Shown in pieces: positions 5,435-5,635 of a DNA stretch of 5,635 nt. The notes under the pieces were generated by a model that did not search any database, was not told the origin of the DNA, and saw only the letters and a list, made by a program, of their open reading frames with translations. The first letter of the stretch is position 1. Every line of letters begins with the position of its first letter. Origin of the DNA: Methylobacter sp. (GTDB lineage Bacteria > Pseudomonadota > Gammaproteobacteria > Methylococcales > Methylomonadaceae). Both the position numbers and the translations under genes were made by a program. The stretch is taken from positions 1 through 5,635 of the forward strand of contig JAQTLI010000215.1 of assembly GCA_028714995.1 (NCBI GenBank), in the 5' to 3' direction.

Positions 5435-5635
5435 TCAAGATTTTGGTATTTCAAGGGGCTTGCCTTTGCGGTCGCGTCCGTAGATTCGAGGACGAATGTA
5501 ATGATCGATCAGCGGTGTTGCAGAGTTCATCAACAGCACGGCAAAACCCGCTCCCTCGGGATACGCGCCCCAGGTACGGATAACGAAAATCAGCAGCCCG
5601 CAACCCGCGCCGAACACCAGCTGTCCTGTAGGCGT
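5435..5635 (-). CDS. rnfD: RnfD, C-terminal part only (cut by window edge)
   Basis: RnfD is an integral membrane subunit with covalently bound FMN, related to NqrB. Only the last 66 codons are present, reading from TPTGQLVFGAGCG to the TGA stop. They include the final membrane helices and the conserved YPEGAGFAVLLMNSATPLID region, followed by a basic tail (IRPRIYGRDRKGKP) expected in the cytoplasm. The flavin-carrying threonine of the family lies further upstream, outside the window. A GTG at 5617 could be mistaken for a start, but homology clearly continues through it to the window edge. The gene precedes rnfG by 15 bp in the same operon; rnfA, rnfB and rnfC are expected beyond the right edge. 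Confidence 0.93.
   Translation of the reverse strand, partial: TPTGQLVFGAGCGLLIFVIRTWGAYPEGAGFAVLLMNSATPLIDHYIRPRIYGRDRKGKPLEIPKS

Noticed and set aside
5435..5617. A separate 60-residue gene starting at the GTG at 5617
   Set aside because: RnfD similarity runs through this codon to the window edge, so it is an internal valine.

Overview
The window carries genes linked to nitrogen fixation, electron supply and iron handling, most likely from a gammaproteobacterial diazotroph. A Methylococcales methanotroph is my best guess from protein character and the nif/rnf association, but no gene here proves methanotrophy. No rRNA, tRNA, CRISPR array, transposase or integrase gene is visible.

Left part (1-970): a leftward pair, a nif-type A-type Fe-S carrier (iscA-nif) followed by the first 38 codons of nifU, builds Fe-S clusters for nitrogenase. 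Upstream is a textbook sigma-54 promoter (TGGCATACAGGTTGCT, minus strand, 550-565), and about 110 bp further upstream a perfect NifA-type activator site (TGT-N10-ACA, 672-687). Reading the other way is a short NifZ-family gene (707-970).

Middle (971-3043): a non-coding stretch holds a compact element of about 208 bp with 28-bp terminal inverted repeats and three internal hairpins, resembling a MITE or REP composite. It is followed by a 529-residue protein with two nitroreductase-fold domains (SagB/ThcOx-like). Between that gene and the convergent operon is a second, nested inverted-repeat element.

Right part (3044-5635): a tight leftward operon, in transcription order rnfD (C-terminal 66 codons only) - rnfG - rnfE - rnfH - bfd - bfr. 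Rnf is the membrane complex that makes low-potential reductant for nitrogenase in many diazotrophs, and rnfH is typical of the nitrogen-fixation version. The operon ends with bacterioferritin-associated ferredoxin and bacterioferritin, so iron storage and release are apparently expressed with the electron supply. Together the window couples three needs of nitrogenase: Fe-S cluster assembly, low-potential electrons and an iron reserve. The role of the double-domain nitroreductase-like protein among them is unknown.
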